Positions 32,493-42,607 of a stretch of DNA of 46,699 bases are shown here, piece by piece. Location: the NCBI GenBank assembly GCA_902788575.1, contig CADAKY010000010.1:1-46699 (forward strand). Direction: 5' to 3'. The position numbers and the translations under genes are program-made. The notes under the pieces were generated by a model. The model was not told the DNA's origin, did no database searches, and was given only the letters and a program-made list of their open reading frames with translations. How positions within the stretch are numbered: the stretch's first letter is position 1; every line of letters starts with the position of its first letter. The DNA comes from an uncultured bacterium (GTDB taxonomy: Bacteria; Cyanobacteriota; Vampirovibrionia; Gastranaerophilales; Gastranaerophilaceae).

Positions 32493-33482
32493 ATGGGATT
32501 AGCCTGCTCAAACATTAGACTATTAACATTAACTGCCCGCAAAGCCGACTGCGAGTACAATATATCTATTGACTCAATGGAAAAAATGGCTCTTACCCGC
32601 GAGCAGTCTGAGCTTTCCAAACAATATTATGCAAAACTAAAAAATAAAAATATTTCATATTACGCTAACGGTCAGTATAACAAAATGACTTATCAATATT
32701 TAATGGGGCGCGGCTCTAATTATAAATGCATTCAAGATGGCACTCATCCTCTTAAAGATGATAATTCCATGATTTTAACTGACTATAAAGGTCTTGTTGT
32801 TCTGAATAACGATTACAAAAATGCAATCTCAAAAGTTCTTGGTGCAGATTGTGTAAACGCTCAAGGACAAGGTTCAACTTTCTCTAAAGATAAAATACCC
32901 GCTATTTTAGCAGCATTACTTCCGAATTATTCAGAAGAACAAATTAATAATGCTATAAATGGCGGAAAAGAAACAACAAGTTATGATGCAACAACAATCA
33001 ATGACTTAACTCAACAGGCAACTGGAAAAACAGTTGTTGATAACAGCAATAAATCAACTGAAGATTTGCAAAAAGTAATTGATTTTTATTATCCGATATT
33101 TATTGCTGCTTCTGCAAACGGATGGACTGCAGAATACAACAATGATATGGGACATAACGATGATTATATCAGCGATGCTCTTGTTTCAGGAACATTCCAG
33201 CTCGCACAAGTGAACGAATTCGGCGGATATGATCCGGATGCATCTCTTACGTTTTTTGTTCTTGAAGGACTTGTTTTTGACAGACAAAATTCAGATACAA
33301 GAGAAGAAATTACAGCATGGTACAATTCTGAAAAAGAAAGAATCACAGAAAAAGAAAACTATCTCGATATTGAAATGAGCGACCTTTCAACAGAACTGGA
33401 AGCAATTAATACAGAAATTCAGTCAGTCAAATCTTTGATTGATGATAACATTCAAACAGTATTTGATTGGGGAAGCTCATAA
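32493..33482 (+). CDS. Lineage-specific hypothetical protein (329 aa)
   Basis: A soluble protein of unknown function with a very distinctive N-terminus (MGLACSNIRLLTLTARKADC). I recall similar N-termini in proteins of gut Melainabacteria genomes but have no function for them. The first 70 residues are probably helical (MEKMALTREQSELSKQYYAKL). The C-terminal 60 residues form a coiled coil (EMSDLSTELEAINTEIQSVK). No signal peptide or membrane segment. AAAGGAAAG precedes the ATG at good distance. Single-gene unit ended by a strong terminator shared with convergent aspS. Confidence 0.7.
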   Translation: MGLACSNIRLLTLTARKADCEYNISIDSMEKMALTREQSELSKQYYAKLKNKNISYYANGQYNKMTYQYLMGRGSNYKCIQDGTHPLKDDNSMILTDYKGLVVLNNDYKNAISKVLGADCVNAQGQGSTFSKDKIPAILAALLPNYSEEQINNAINGGKETTSYDATTINDLTQQATGKTVVDNSNKSTEDLQKVIDFYYPIFIAASANGWTAEYNNDMGHNDDYISDALVSGTFQLAQVNEFGGYDPDASLTFFVLEGLVFDRQNSDTREEITAWYNSEKERITEKENYLDIEMSDLSTELEAINTEIQSVKSLIDDNIQTVFDWGSS

Positions 33483-33497
33483 TAAAAGTAATTAATA

Positions 33498-33533
33498 AAA
33501 ACAAAGCCCGCAAACATTTGCGGGCTTTGTTTT
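33498..33533. terminator. Bidirectional terminator
   Basis: A 16-bp stem (33498-33513 with 33518-33533) with a GC-rich core GCCCGC, an A-run on the left and a T-run on the right. It serves the 329-aa gene and aspS. Confidence 0.93.
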
Positions 33534-33546
33534 ATTATATGTGTTT

Positions 33547-35319
33547 TTACTTTTGTACCGTACTTTTGATATGCAATTCTCTCATTTGCTGTAAAGAAGC
33601 TTCCCCTGGAGCATCTGACATCAAACATTTAGCACTTGCATTTTTCGGAAATGCAATAACATCACGAATTGAATCTGTTCTGCATAATAGCGCAACCAAT
33701 CTGTCCAAACCAATTGCAAGACCTGCATGCGGCGGAGTACCGTATTGAAGAGCATTGACCATGAATCCGAATTTTTCGGTTGCTTCTTCTTCAGTTAAGC
33801 CCAATGCCTTAAATATTTTCTTCTGAACTTCTGATGAGTGGATTCTTACAGAACCACCGCCCAATTCTGTTCCGTTATAAACGATATCATAAGCGATTGA
33901 TTTAACGTTGCCCAAATCTCCGCTGTCCAATTTGTCCAAATCTTCCAAGTTAGGAGATGTGAATGGGTGATGCATTGCTAGATACCTGCCTTCTTCATCA
34001 GACCATTCAAACATTGGGAAATCTACAACCCAAAGAAGGTTGTGTTTACTTTCATCAATAAGATTCAAAGATTTACCAAAATGCAATCTCAATCTGCCCA
34101 TAACATCATAAACAAGTTTTGGCTTATCTGCTACAAAGAAGATTATATCGCCTGCTTTTGCGCCTGCTCTTTCTTGAATAGCTTTAGCTTGTTCTTCTGT
34201 AACAAACTTAAGAACAGGAGATTTTGCAGTTCCGTCTTCCTGATAAATAATATTAGCAAGAGCTTTTGCGCCGAATGATACGGCAAGTTTTGTAATATCA
34301 TCAATATCTTTTCTTGAATATTTTGCACCGCCATCAATCTTAATACCGCGAACGATACCGCCATTCAGAAGAGTGTTCTTAACTATATCAAAGTTTGATT
34401 CTAATATTATGTCACCAATGTCAAACAATTCAAGACCAAATCTTGTATCCGGTTTGTCAGAACCATATCTGTCCATTGCTTCCTGCCAAGGCATTTGAAT
34501 GAACGGAGGCTTAATATCAACTCCTGCAGCCTTAAATGCATCAACCAAAAGTCCTTCAACAGTTTCAATAACATCTTGTTGTTTTACAAATGATAATTCC
34601 ATATCAATCTGTGTAAATTCAGGCTGTCTGTCTGCACGCAAGTCTTCATCGCGGAAGCATTTTGCAATTTGATAATATCTTTCGATTCCGCCAACCATCA
34701 ACAATTGTTTGAAAATTTGAGGTGATTGAGGAAGTGCAAAGAATTTCCCAGGCTGAACTCTTGAAGGTACAAGATAGTCACGCGCACCTTCCGGAGTTGT
34801 TTTAATCAAAATCGGTGTTTCAACTTCCAAAAAGTCTTTGCCATTTAAATAATTTCTTACTGCTTGAACAATATTGTGTCTTACTTTTAAATTATTAAGC
34901 ATTTTTTCGTTTCTTATATCAAGATAACGATATTTGAGCCGGACATCTTCAGAAACGTTTTCATCACCAAGAACAAACGGCAAAACTTTTGATTCGGAAA
35001 GAATTTTAACCTCAACAGGGTACATTTCAACTTGTCCTGTCGGATATTTTTCGTTATACGTTTCTTCCGGTCTTCTTGAAACCTTGCCGTTTACTTGAAT
35101 CACGTATTCACTTCTCAATTTTGAAAATATTTCATGAACACTTGGATTTATCTGAGGGTTAGCTACAAGCTGGAAAAATCCGCTTCTGTCACGAAGTTCT
35201 ATAAATAAAATACCGCCTAGGTCTCTTACTGTAGATACCCAGCCGCAAAGTGTGATTTCTTCATCTAAATTGCTAAGGTTTAATTCTCCGCAATTGTTTG
35301 TTTTCATACTGGTTTTCAA
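33547..35319 (-). CDS. aspS: Aspartate--tRNA ligase
   Basis: The class II synthetase charging tRNA-Asp, 590 aa, bacterial type. The N-terminal OB-fold anticodon-binding domain (about 1-105) contains LCGWVSTVRDLGGILFIELRD. The catalytic domain has FRDEDLRADRQPEFTQIDME (motif 2, near 216) and GLAIGLDRLVALL (motif 3, near 545). The bacterial GAD insertion lies at about 300-410. The start is TTG with GGGAGA 7 nt before it; the ATG four codons later would be too far from that site. It is convergent with the 329-aa gene. Confidence 0.97.
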   Translation of the reverse strand: MKTSMKTNNCGELNLSNLDEEITLCGWVSTVRDLGGILFIELRDRSGFFQLVANPQINPSVHEIFSKLRSEYVIQVNGKVSRRPEETYNEKYPTGQVEMYPVEVKILSESKVLPFVLGDENVSEDVRLKYRYLDIRNEKMLNNLKVRHNIVQAVRNYLNGKDFLEVETPILIKTTPEGARDYLVPSRVQPGKFFALPQSPQIFKQLLMVGGIERYYQIAKCFRDEDLRADRQPEFTQIDMELSFVKQQDVIETVEGLLVDAFKAAGVDIKPPFIQMPWQEAMDRYGSDKPDTRFGLELFDIGDIILESNFDIVKNTLLNGGIVRGIKIDGGAKYSRKDIDDITKLAVSFGAKALANIIYQEDGTAKSPVLKFVTEEQAKAIQERAGAKAGDIIFFVADKPKLVYDVMGRLRLHFGKSLNLIDESKHNLLWVVDFPMFEWSDEEGRYLAMHHPFTSPNLEDLDKLDSGDLGNVKSIAYDIVYNGTELGGGSVRIHSSEVQKKIFKALGLTEEEATEKFGFMVNALQYGTPPHAGLAIGLDRLVALLCRTDSIRDVIAFPKNASAKCLMSDAPGEASLQQMRELHIKSTVQK

Positions 35320-35412
35320 TTTTTTATCTCCCTATTAATAGTGTTTGCGTTTTAAATTCTAACAAAAACATATATGAATGTAAAATGCATTTTAAAGACT
35401 TTTTATTACGAC

Positions 35413-35940
35413 TTAGCCGTTAAGAGCGTTTAATGACTTTGTATCACCTAATTTTCTGTATATTTGTTTCAGTCTGACAATAGTCTGCGGATGAGTGTTG
35501 TATCCTTTTGAATAAGCTTCTTTATAGAATTTCAATGCTTTTCTGTACTGACTTCTTGAAAAATAATATTCTCCCAAATAAAAATACGGCTCCGGTTTCT
35601 GAGGAGCAATAGAAATTGCTTTGTAAAAACTTCCTTTTGCGTAACGATCTTTACCTATAAGGCTGTACAAATACCCAAGGCGCAATGTATAAGTAATATT
35701 TTCAGGATTTTTTTGAGAAAGTATTGAATACAAATTTAGGGCTGATGTCATATCATCATTCATTGTTTTTCCGGCTTTATTATAGAAAAATTCAGCTTTT
35801 TCACTTAATTCTGTCTCATTAAGATTCTTATATTCAATCGGAATGCTGTATGTCAGACCGCCTTTTATTGCACCAAAAGAACTCTGAACAGATATAAATA
35901 TTAAAAACAGTATTGTAATCAGATTAGTATATTGTCGCAT
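35413..35940 (-). CDS. Secreted TPR-repeat protein (175 aa)
   Basis: A signal peptide spans 1-23 (ITILFLIFISVQSSFG). Three TPR motifs follow at about 65-165 (ALNLYSILSQKNPENITYTL, FYKAISIAPQKPEPYFYLGE, ALKFYKEAYSKGYN). It is probably a periplasmic scaffold. There is no ribosome site; TACAAT lies about 17 nt before the ATG, so the leader is short. Its promoter is divergent from that of the nuo operon in an 81-bp shared region. Confidence 0.82.
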   Translation of the reverse strand: MRQYTNLITILFLIFISVQSSFGAIKGGLTYSIPIEYKNLNETELSEKAEFFYNKAGKTMNDDMTSALNLYSILSQKNPENITYTLRLGYLYSLIGKDRYAKGSFYKAISIAPQKPEPYFYLGEYYFSRSQYRKALKFYKEAYSKGYNTHPQTIVRLKQIYRKLGDTKSLNALNG

Positions 35941-36021
35941 TTTTTTTGCTTAACATTGTATAACAATTTATATTATATCAGAAATTTTCTTGTACAATAA
36001 TATAGAAGGGTTTTATAATTT

Positions 36022-36375
36022 GTGAAAGAGTTAGTCTGTTTAGCTTTATTTATAATATTATCAGCACTGTTTGCGGGAGCAATGATAGTTGCAGGATTTG
36101 TATGCCAATATAAAAAAGAAAACTCTGTGAAAAATTCTACTTATGAATGCGGAATGATACCTGCTGATGATGCAAGAATTTCGTTTGATATAAAGTATTT
36201 TAACTATGCAATAATGTTTCTGATTTTTGATATAGAAACAATTTTTCTTTATCCGTTTGCAGTATTTATGAACGCACTAGGGCTTTTTGCTCTTATTGAA
36301 GCATTTGTTTTTGTATTTATGCTTTTATTCGGACTGTTTTATGCAATTAACAAAAAAATGCTGAGGTGGATCTAA
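36022..36375 (+). CDS. nuoA: NADH-quinone oxidoreductase subunit A
   Basis: The 117-aa membrane subunit of complex I, with three helices. The conserved loop [20 protein letters not shown] (44-63) includes the cysteine of the quinone-site loop, and [14 protein letters not shown] carries the conserved Asp/Glu. It starts with GTG 36022, with GAAGGG 11 nt upstream; the -10 box TACAAT is at 35993-35998. It is the first gene of nuoABCDHIJKLMN. Its stop overlaps the nuoB start by one base (TAATG). Confidence 0.95.
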   Translation: MKELVCLALFIILSALFAGAMIVAGFVCQYKKENSVKNSTYECGMIPADDARISFDIKYFNYAIMFLIFDIETIFLYPFAVFMNALGLFALIEAFVFVFMLLFGLFYAINKKMLRWI

Positions 36376-36914
36376 TGGGAATTATTGTTTCTTCAATAGA
36401 TTACATACTGAACAATGCAAGAGCAAACTCTCTTTGGCCTCTAACATTTGCAACTTCGTGCTGCGGTATAGAAATGATGCAGACAGTTGCTTCCGATAAC
36501 GATATAGCAAGATTCGGTTCAGAAGTCTTCAGGGGTTCACCTAGGCAGGCAGATTTATTAATTTGTGCAGGAACTATTACACACAAAATGGCACCGGTAC
36601 TCTTAAGACTTTATGAACAAATGGCAGAACCAAAATATGTAATCGCAATGGGCGCATGCACTTGCGGAGGCGGGATGTTTTGCGACACATCTTATTCCGT
36701 AATAAAAGGTATCGACAAAATAATTCCTGTAGACATTTATCTGCCTATGTGTCCGCCAAGACCGGAAGCGTTATTGGATGCAATAAGAAAATTGCAGAAA
36801 AAAATTAAATCTGAAACAATTTTAGACAGAAAAAAATTTGTAGACTCACATACTTCTAATTTGATGGAGTCAAAAGACATATTAGTATTAAAACAAAAGG
36901 AACAACAATCATGA
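36375..36914 (+). CDS. nuoB: NADH-quinone oxidoreductase subunit B
   Basis: The 179-aa peripheral subunit carrying cluster N2, the last Fe-S centre before quinone. The four cysteine ligands are visible in [17 protein letters not shown] and [13 protein letters not shown] 36375, coupled to the nuoA stop with GAGGTGG upstream, is preferred over the in-frame GTG 36366. The ending overlaps nuoC by 4 bp. Confidence 0.97.
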   Translation: MGIIVSSIDYILNNARANSLWPLTFATSCCGIEMMQTVASDNDIARFGSEVFRGSPRQADLLICAGTITHKMAPVLLRLYEQMAEPKYVIAMGACTCGGGMFCDTSYSVIKGIDKIIPVDIYLPMCPPRPEALLDAIRKLQKKIKSETILDRKKFVDSHTSNLMESKDILVLKQKEQQS

Positions 36915-37348
36915 ATACAGAAAAATTTTTGCAAATTTTTCAGGATGCACAACTTTCCGGTGACAAAATTATCCTTAAATCAGGATTGCACGATGCATTA
37001 AAATTTCTTCGTGAGCAATCAACATTTTGCATACTTAAAGATATTTCTGCAATTGATAGAAGTGAAAAAGGAATCGAATTAATCTACCATTTATATTCTC
37101 AGATTGATAATGAAGATGTGCTAATATCAATCTGCGTAAAAGATGAAGCGGAAAGTGTTATAGATTTATTTAAATCTGCAATTGCCGATGAAAATGAAAT
37201 TTATGACATGTTTGGTATTCATTTTTCCGGAAATGAAAGACTTAAAAGGCTATACATGCCTCAAGACTGGGAAGGATTTCCTTTGAGAAAAGATTATGTA
37301 GAGAAAGACAGCAGGCTTGCTTGGAATGACAATGAAGACAACGCTTAA
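36911..37348 (+). CDS. nuoC: NADH-quinone oxidoreductase subunit C
   Basis: The 145-aa peripheral-arm subunit that helps connect the N2 module to the quinone module. Its diagnostic C-terminal half is present: [34 protein letters not shown] (the E-R-E-v-y-D-mfGi...L-P-d-w-x-G-x-P-L-R-K-D-y signature). It is a separate gene, not fused to nuoD as in E. coli. Its last 17 bases overlap the nuoD start. Confidence 0.95.
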   Translation: MNTEKFLQIFQDAQLSGDKIILKSGLHDALKFLREQSTFCILKDISAIDRSEKGIELIYHLYSQIDNEDVLISICVKDEAESVIDLFKSAIADENEIYDMFGIHFSGNERLKRLYMPQDWEGFPLRKDYVEKDSRLAWNDNEDNA

Positions 37349-38420
37349 ACTAAACCTTGGTCCGCAACACCCATCTACACACGGAGTGCTAAGACTTATT
37401 TTGGAGCTTACGGGAGAACAAATAACCTCCTGCGAGCCTGATGTCGGGTATCTTCACCGCGGAATGGAAAAAATGGCTGAAAAAATGAGCTATATTCAAT
37501 ATCTGCCCACAGTAGACAGAATTGACTACCTTGCAGGATTTTTCTACTCAGAACTCTATATAAGAACAATTGAAAAAGCTTTGAATATTGAAATTCCGGA
37601 AAAAGCAAAAAAAATTCGCGCACTTTTGCTGGAATTAAACAGAATTTCTTCTCACCTTTTATGGATTGGAGCTTTTTTGATGGATTTAGGCGCGATTTCA
37701 CCATTTTTCTATGCCTTTAGAGAGCGCGAAATGATTCTTAGATACTTTGAAAAACTTACGGGTCAAAGAATGATGTACAACTATTTTGTTTTTGGCGGAG
37801 TTAGACACGATATTGATTTTCTTGAAGATATTGAAGAAATCTTAAATATCCTGCCGGAGAAAATAAAAGATTATGAACGTATTATTACTGACAATCCGAT
37901 ATTCTTAACAAGAACCAAAAACAAAGGTGTTTTAACTCAAAAAACAGCCATAAATTATGCTATAACAGGTGTAAATTTAAGAGCTTCCGGTGTTAATTAT
38001 GACATAAGAAAGTCAGATTATTTATACGAAGAAATCGACTTTAACCCTGTAATTATGGAAGATGGCGATTGCTGGGCAAGATACAAAGCAAGAATTTTAG
38101 AAATTAAAGAAAGTCTAAAAATAGTAAAAGAAGTTTTAGAGTACCTTAAAAAAAGCGAAAAATTAAAACAAAATCTTATAAAACCTATAGGCATAATACT
38201 CCCCGAGGGTGAATATTATAGCGAAATTGAAGCACCAAGAGGACTTGCATCCTGTTATATAGTTTCTGACGGAAAAGAAAACCCGTATCGTTTGAAATGG
38301 AGAACCGGCTCATATTATTCGGTAAACCTTTTAAGAGAATTACTGGTCGGAAATTATTTAAACGATGCAATTGCAATTGCAGGTTCTTTGGACATAATTT
38401 TGCCGGAGGTGGATAAGTAA
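37332..38420 (+). CDS. nuoD: NADH-quinone oxidoreductase subunit D
   Basis: The 49-kDa-type subunit (362 aa) that forms the quinone cavity with NuoB. The N-terminal LNLGPQHPSTHGVLRL has the functional His-Pro-Ser-Thr-His loop, then HRGMEKMAE and the ends DIILPEVDK. The hydrogenase-type metal ligands are absent, as normal. ATG 37332 is chosen because GGA lies 6 nt before it; starts at 37326 or TTG 37317 are possible. It overlaps nuoC by 17 bp and nuoH by one base. Confidence 0.96.
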   Translation: MKTTLKLNLGPQHPSTHGVLRLILELTGEQITSCEPDVGYLHRGMEKMAEKMSYIQYLPTVDRIDYLAGFFYSELYIRTIEKALNIEIPEKAKKIRALLLELNRISSHLLWIGAFLMDLGAISPFFYAFREREMILRYFEKLTGQRMMYNYFVFGGVRHDIDFLEDIEEILNILPEKIKDYERIITDNPIFLTRTKNKGVLTQKTAINYAITGVNLRASGVNYDIRKSDYLYEEIDFNPVIMEDGDCWARYKARILEIKESLKIVKEVLEYLKKSEKLKQNLIKPIGIILPEGEYYSEIEAPRGLASCYIVSDGKENPYRLKWRTGSYYSVNLLRELLVGNYLNDAIAIAGSLDIILPEVDK

Positions 38421-39511
38421 TGAACTACCTTTACCATTTATACATAGAATTTTTACAAAAATATGGAATTCCAAAGCTGGCAGGCGATATAACGTTCTAT
38501 ATAATTCCGTTTTGCATAATAGCTGCCGTACTTTTAGTTGTTGTATTAATCCTTGTACTTGCAGAAAGAAAACTACTCGGATTTTTTACTCAAAGAAAAG
38601 GCCCGAACAGAGTCGGATTGTGGGGGATTTTACAGACTCTCGCAGATGCATTTAAGCTCTTGTTCAAAGAAAACATAACCCCCCAAAATGCTGACAAATT
38701 TTTATTTAATTTAGCGCCGATTCTTGTATTTGTTCCTGTAATGACTGTTTTGGGAATCATTCCGTATAGTTCGGAGTTTACTTTTGTAAACACCTCCACA
38801 AATATAATTCTTTACCTTGTACTTGCAATGTTCCCTGTATTAAGCATATTTTTAGGAGGATGGGCGAGTAATAACAAATATTCACTTATGGGAGCAATGC
38901 GCGCTGTAGCACAGGTTTTGAGTTATGAAGTTCCTATGACATTTGTTATACTGTCAATTGTTGTATTAGCATCTTCCATGAACTTAACGGATATTACACT
39001 TGCACAATATTCAAGATTTGGAATAACAGGATGGTTCGGAATTCCTTGTTTTATAGGGTTTGCAATAATGTTTATTTGCATAATTGCAGAATTAAACAGA
39101 TGTCCGTTTGATTTACCGGAAGCTGAAAGTGAATTAATATGCGGATATAATACAGAGTATTCCGGAATGAGGTTTGCTGTTTTTTATCTGAGCGAATATG
39201 CAATGCTTTTTGCAAACTCAATCTTTTTATCTATTCTGTTCCTCGGAGGGTATTTGTCTCCGTTTGGCGGATATTTAAGTCACATGATTTGGAGAGATAC
39301 GCAAATTGCAAACATTTTAGTGTATTTTGAGCAAGCATTTTGGCTGTTTCTGAAATCGGGATTAATAATATTTTGTATAATATGGGTTAGAGCTACGCTT
39401 CCGAGGCTTGCATCTTTTGACCTGCTGAAATTTTCATGGAAATGGCTGTTACCGATTTCTGTTATCAACTTTTTTATTATTTCTGTTTATAAGTTGGGAG
39501 GTGCATTATGA
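38420..39511 (+). CDS. nuoH: NADH-quinone oxidoreductase subunit H
   Basis: The 363-aa membrane subunit at the arm junction, with eight helices. Conserved pieces are AERKLLGFFTQRKGPNRVG (48-66), SYEVPMTFVIL and AELNRCPFDLPEAESELICG with the acidic residues of the E-channel and quinone entry. Followed by NYSGM-like EYSGMRFA. The stop overlaps nuoI by 4 bp. Confidence 0.97.
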   Translation: MNYLYHLYIEFLQKYGIPKLAGDITFYIIPFCIIAAVLLVVVLILVLAERKLLGFFTQRKGPNRVGLWGILQTLADAFKLLFKENITPQNADKFLFNLAPILVFVPVMTVLGIIPYSSEFTFVNTSTNIILYLVLAMFPVLSIFLGGWASNNKYSLMGAMRAVAQVLSYEVPMTFVILSIVVLASSMNLTDITLAQYSRFGITGWFGIPCFIGFAIMFICIIAELNRCPFDLPEAESELICGYNTEYSGMRFAVFYLSEYAMLFANSIFLSILFLGGYLSPFGGYLSHMIWRDTQIANILVYFEQAFWLFLKSGLIIFCIIWVRATLPRLASFDLLKFSWKWLLPISVINFFIISVYKLGGAL

Positions 39512-39876
39512 TTAAAGGTCTATGGGCACTTCTTGATGGTCATTTGACAGTTCTAAAGCATTTATTTAAGCGCCCCGTTACGCTCGAATATCCTGAAAAA
39601 AAACGAACTTTGAATGATGAATTCAGAGGTAAACCTGAAGTTGACGGATGTATCGGCTGCGGTGTGTGTAAAAAAGTCTGCCCATCAGGAGCAATAAATT
39701 TTACTAAGAATGAAAACGGAAAGATTAATTCTTATACTTTTGATTTAAAAAAATGTATTTTCTGCGGTAATTGTAAGTATTATTGCCCTGTTTCCGCAAT
39801 AAAAATGACAAAAGATTACGAACTTGCAACAACCGAAAAAGATGATTTAAAATTAAACTACAAAGGAGGCAGATAA
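39508..39876 (+). CDS. nuoI: NADH-quinone oxidoreductase subunit I
   Basis: The 122-aa subunit holding clusters N6a and N6b. Two ferredoxin motifs are intact: CIGCGVCKKVCP (about 48-59) and CIFCGNCKYYCP (about 87-98). It is short compared with the usual 160-180 aa because the C-terminal tail is reduced. Its stop overlaps nuoJ by one base. Confidence 0.96.
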   Translation: MIKGLWALLDGHLTVLKHLFKRPVTLEYPEKKRTLNDEFRGKPEVDGCIGCGVCKKVCPSGAINFTKNENGKINSYTFDLKKCIFCGNCKYYCPVSAIKMTKDYELATTEKDDLKLNYKGGR

Positions 39877-40412
39877 TGTTGGAAAATCCGATATTTTTCT
39901 ATATAGCGTCTGCAATAATTATATTTTTTACTATAATTTCTTTAATAAACAAAAACATCATCAACTCTTTACTTGCTGCTGTTATGGTATTCTTCTGCGG
40001 CGCTTTGTTTTTCTATCTGTTAGGCTCAGAATACAATGCAATAATTCAAGCCGCGGTATACGGAGTGGCTGTTCCTGTAATAATAGGACTTTCGATTATG
40101 TTCAGCGGTAACGTTTCTTGTAAAAATTCTACAGAAACAGAAAATAAAAGAGAATTCAAACTTTCATATTTTACACTTCTTTCCGGAGGAATTTTTGTTC
40201 TCGCGCTAGTTTACGTAATAATGATTTCTGTTTCAATTTTACCGGATACTTTTTGTATAAAAGAAATTGCACAGACAACCTCTTACGACGTCATTTCAGC
40301 TTTTGCAAAAGGAATATTTATTGACTATGTTTGGGCATTTGAACTTTTATCATTACTTTTAACAATAGTCATAGCCGGTTTTACATTATTTAACAGACGG
40401 AGAGACTCATGA
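39876..40412 (+). CDS. nuoJ: NADH-quinone oxidoreductase subunit J
   Basis: The 178-aa membrane subunit with five helices. The third carries the YGVAVPVIIGLSIMF segment corresponding to the conserved pi-bulge helix that gates coupling. The loop between helices 3 and 4 is charged. It overlaps nuoK by 4 bp. Confidence 0.92.
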   Translation: MLENPIFFYIASAIIIFFTIISLINKNIINSLLAAVMVFFCGALFFYLLGSEYNAIIQAAVYGVAVPVIIGLSIMFSGNVSCKNSTETENKREFKLSYFTLLSGGIFVLALVYVIMISVSILPDTFCIKEIAQTTSYDVISAFAKGIFIDYVWAFELLSLLLTIVIAGFTLFNRRRDS

Positions 40413-40720
40413 TGAATAATATTACTATGTATCACTATTTATTTATAGGACTGTTTATGTTTTTGACGGGATTTTTCGGTTCTGTTTTTGCCAAAAATAT
40501 TATTAAAGTTTTAATTTCAATAGAATTTATGCTTTTGGGTATAAATATAAATTTTGTAACCTTCGGAACATACTGTGACGGATTGGATTTTGAAGGTTAC
40601 ATAATGTCGCTTTTTTATATTGGTATAGGTGCCGTAGAATTTGCTGTTGCGCTTTATCTTTTTTACCTTATGTTTCAGAAAAAAGACAGTGACAACATAC
40701 AAAAATATACGGATTTGTAG
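40409..40720 (+). CDS. nuoK: NADH-quinone oxidoreductase subunit K
   Basis: The 103-aa antiporter-related subunit with three helices. Both conserved membrane glutamates are present, in LISIEFMLLG (near 37) and GAVEFAVAL (near 73). The ATG pair at 40409 and 40412 makes the exact start uncertain by one codon. nuoL follows after 8 bp. Confidence 0.94.
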   Translation: MMNNITMYHYLFIGLFMFLTGFFGSVFAKNIIKVLISIEFMLLGININFVTFGTYCDGLDFEGYIMSLFYIGIGAVEFAVALYLFYLMFQKKDSDNIQKYTDL

Positions 40721-40728
40721 GAGAAAAT

Positions 40729-42555
40729 TTGCAAAGCTTAGATAATATATCATTAATAATATTTCTTCCGTTCTGGATATTTCTCGTGATAATGTGCGGA
40801 CGATTTTTTAGCGTTTATGTGAATAGAAACATAATAAATGTAATCACAATATTATCTTCCGGATTGGGAATTTTTGTCTGCGGATACGAACTTAGACATT
40901 TTAGTGAAACTATAGAATGGACTCATCAGTTTCTGAGAATTCAGGATTTTTCTCTGTTTTTCGGAATACATGTTGATAAAATGTCTTTAATATTTGCTAC
41001 TGTACTTTTATTAATTAGTTTTGCAGTACAACTTTTTTCTGCTTCATATATGAAAGAAGAAAAAAAATACTACAGATTTTTTGCACTTCTGAATCTGTTT
41101 AATTTTGGAATGTTATTACTATTATTCAGCCCAAATCTTTATCAATTGTATGTATTTTGGGAATTAATAGGAATTGTATCATACCTTTTAATTGGTTTTG
41201 ATTATAAAAACTTAATAAAATCCGATGCATCAAAAAGAGTCTTTATTGTAAATCGTATTGGCGATACAGCCTTGATTTCAGGAATTATTCTGACAACTTA
41301 TGTAATGCTTGAAAGAGTCGGCAGCACTGCTTTAGCAGAACTGTCAATCAGCGATTTTAATTCTGTTTCAACCTTGCTTATGGGATACACATCTTCCGCA
41401 GAATTTTATATTATTTGCGGGTTGTTTATTTTGAGCGCGATGGTAAAATCTGCTCAGTTTCCGTTTCACATTTGGCTTCAGGATGCTATGGAGGCAAAAA
41501 TACCGGTGAGTGCGCTTTTACATTCTGCAACTATGGTTACGGCAGGAATTTATTTAATTCTTAGGCTGATGCCCTTTTTCACACTGAATGCTTATTTGAT
41601 GAAAACAATTACAATTATCGGAATTTTAACCGCGTTAATTTGTGTAATTCTTGCCTCAATTGAAATCCATCCAAAGAAAGTTCTTGCATATTCTACATCG
41701 GCAAATCTGGGCATAATGTTTATGCTGCTTGGACTCGGAAACTTTAAGGGTGCTATTGTATTTTTGATAGCACACGCTTTTATTAAATCAATGCTGTTTT
41801 TAACTTTACCAAAAGAAAACGGTCAATTATCTTATGCGGAATATATTTTATCGGTTTTGGCTTCACTCAGCCTTGCCGGTGTAATTTTTGCAGGAATCCC
41901 GATTAAAGAAATCCTGTATTTGTCAATAAAATTCAACCCAATTTTATTAAAATTAATGTTGTTTTTCATTTTCGTATCAGCTTTTTACATCGCAAGATTG
42001 TCTTTAATAATATATAAAAATACAGATTTAAAAAGGGAAATAAAAGATCTGGAATTCATATCCTCATTGATTCTTCTGGTTTTGAATACAGGTTTATGCA
42101 TAATTTTAACAAAAGGGCGGTTTTATATTACTGTTCCTTATTTAACTGCACTATTGGGAATAATTTTTGCATTTATTTTATTTAAGTTTAATTTACTGGA
42201 AAAATTAGGGAAACTTCCCGCAAAAAGTCTGATTTATACAAGTTTTTCAAATTTTTATAATTGGTTTGCATTAGTTTCAAATAAAATTGAAAAAAAGATT
42301 TTTGCTAACTATAAACCGTTGATAAATTCAGCAAAATTATGCGTAAAATTTGTGAATTTTTTAGAAAAAAATATTATGGAAAAATCAGTAAAATCTCTGG
42401 CTGAAGGTGCTAAGTTAATTTCAGAAAAAGATATGATTATGCAGAGCAAAAACGTTCAAACTTATAATGCCTACGCATTTATTTTAATAACAGCTGTTGC
42501 TATACTTGTAATCGTCGGATATATGATAATTGTTACATATATGAGAGTATATTAG
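40729..42555 (+). CDS. nuoL: NADH-quinone oxidoreductase subunit L
   Basis: The distal proton-pumping, Mrp-like subunit, 608 aa. Seen are YVFWELIGIVSYLLIGF (with the coupling Glu), the core VKSAQFPFHIWLQDAMEAKIP with the conserved Lys, SALLHSATMVTAGIY, and LIAHAFIKSMLF with a second His/Lys set. A C-terminal helix extension (the lateral helix HL) ends at about 608. The start is TTG with TAGGAGA at proper distance. A 13-codon mini-ORF follows before nuoM. Confidence 0.96.
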   Translation: MQSLDNISLIIFLPFWIFLVIMCGRFFSVYVNRNIINVITILSSGLGIFVCGYELRHFSETIEWTHQFLRIQDFSLFFGIHVDKMSLIFATVLLLISFAVQLFSASYMKEEKKYYRFFALLNLFNFGMLLLLFSPNLYQLYVFWELIGIVSYLLIGFDYKNLIKSDASKRVFIVNRIGDTALISGIILTTYVMLERVGSTALAELSISDFNSVSTLLMGYTSSAEFYIICGLFILSAMVKSAQFPFHIWLQDAMEAKIPVSALLHSATMVTAGIYLILRLMPFFTLNAYLMKTITIIGILTALICVILASIEIHPKKVLAYSTSANLGIMFMLLGLGNFKGAIVFLIAHAFIKSMLFLTLPKENGQLSYAEYILSVLASLSLAGVIFAGIPIKEILYLSIKFNPILLKLMLFFIFVSAFYIARLSLIIYKNTDLKREIKDLEFISSLILLVLNTGLCIILTKGRFYITVPYLTALLGIIFAFILFKFNLLEKLGKLPAKSLIYTSFSNFYNWFALVSNKIEKKIFANYKPLINSAKLCVKFVNFLEKNIMEKSVKSLAEGAKLISEKDMIMQSKNVQTYNAYAFILITAVAILVIVGYMIIVTYMRVY

Positions 42556-42564
42556 GAGAAAATA

Positions 42565-42606
42565 ATGTTATATATAATAAATAAAAAAGAAGGAGAAGAA
42601 AAATAA
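42565..42606 (+). CDS. 13-aa mini-ORF between nuoL and nuoM
   Basis: TAGGAGA lies 6 nt before an ATG that opens a 13-codon frame (MLYIINKKEGEEK) with a TAA two bases before the nuoM ATG. The AAGGAG needed for nuoM is inside it. It may be a coupling peptide that keeps ribosomes on the nuoM site; it may equally be chance. Confidence 0.35.
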   Translation: MLYIINKKEGEEK

Positions 42607-42607
42607 T

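Noticed and set aside
37326..37348. Apparent frameshift between nuoC and nuoD
   Set aside because: Both proteins are full length with intact conserved ends; it is a normal short overlap.
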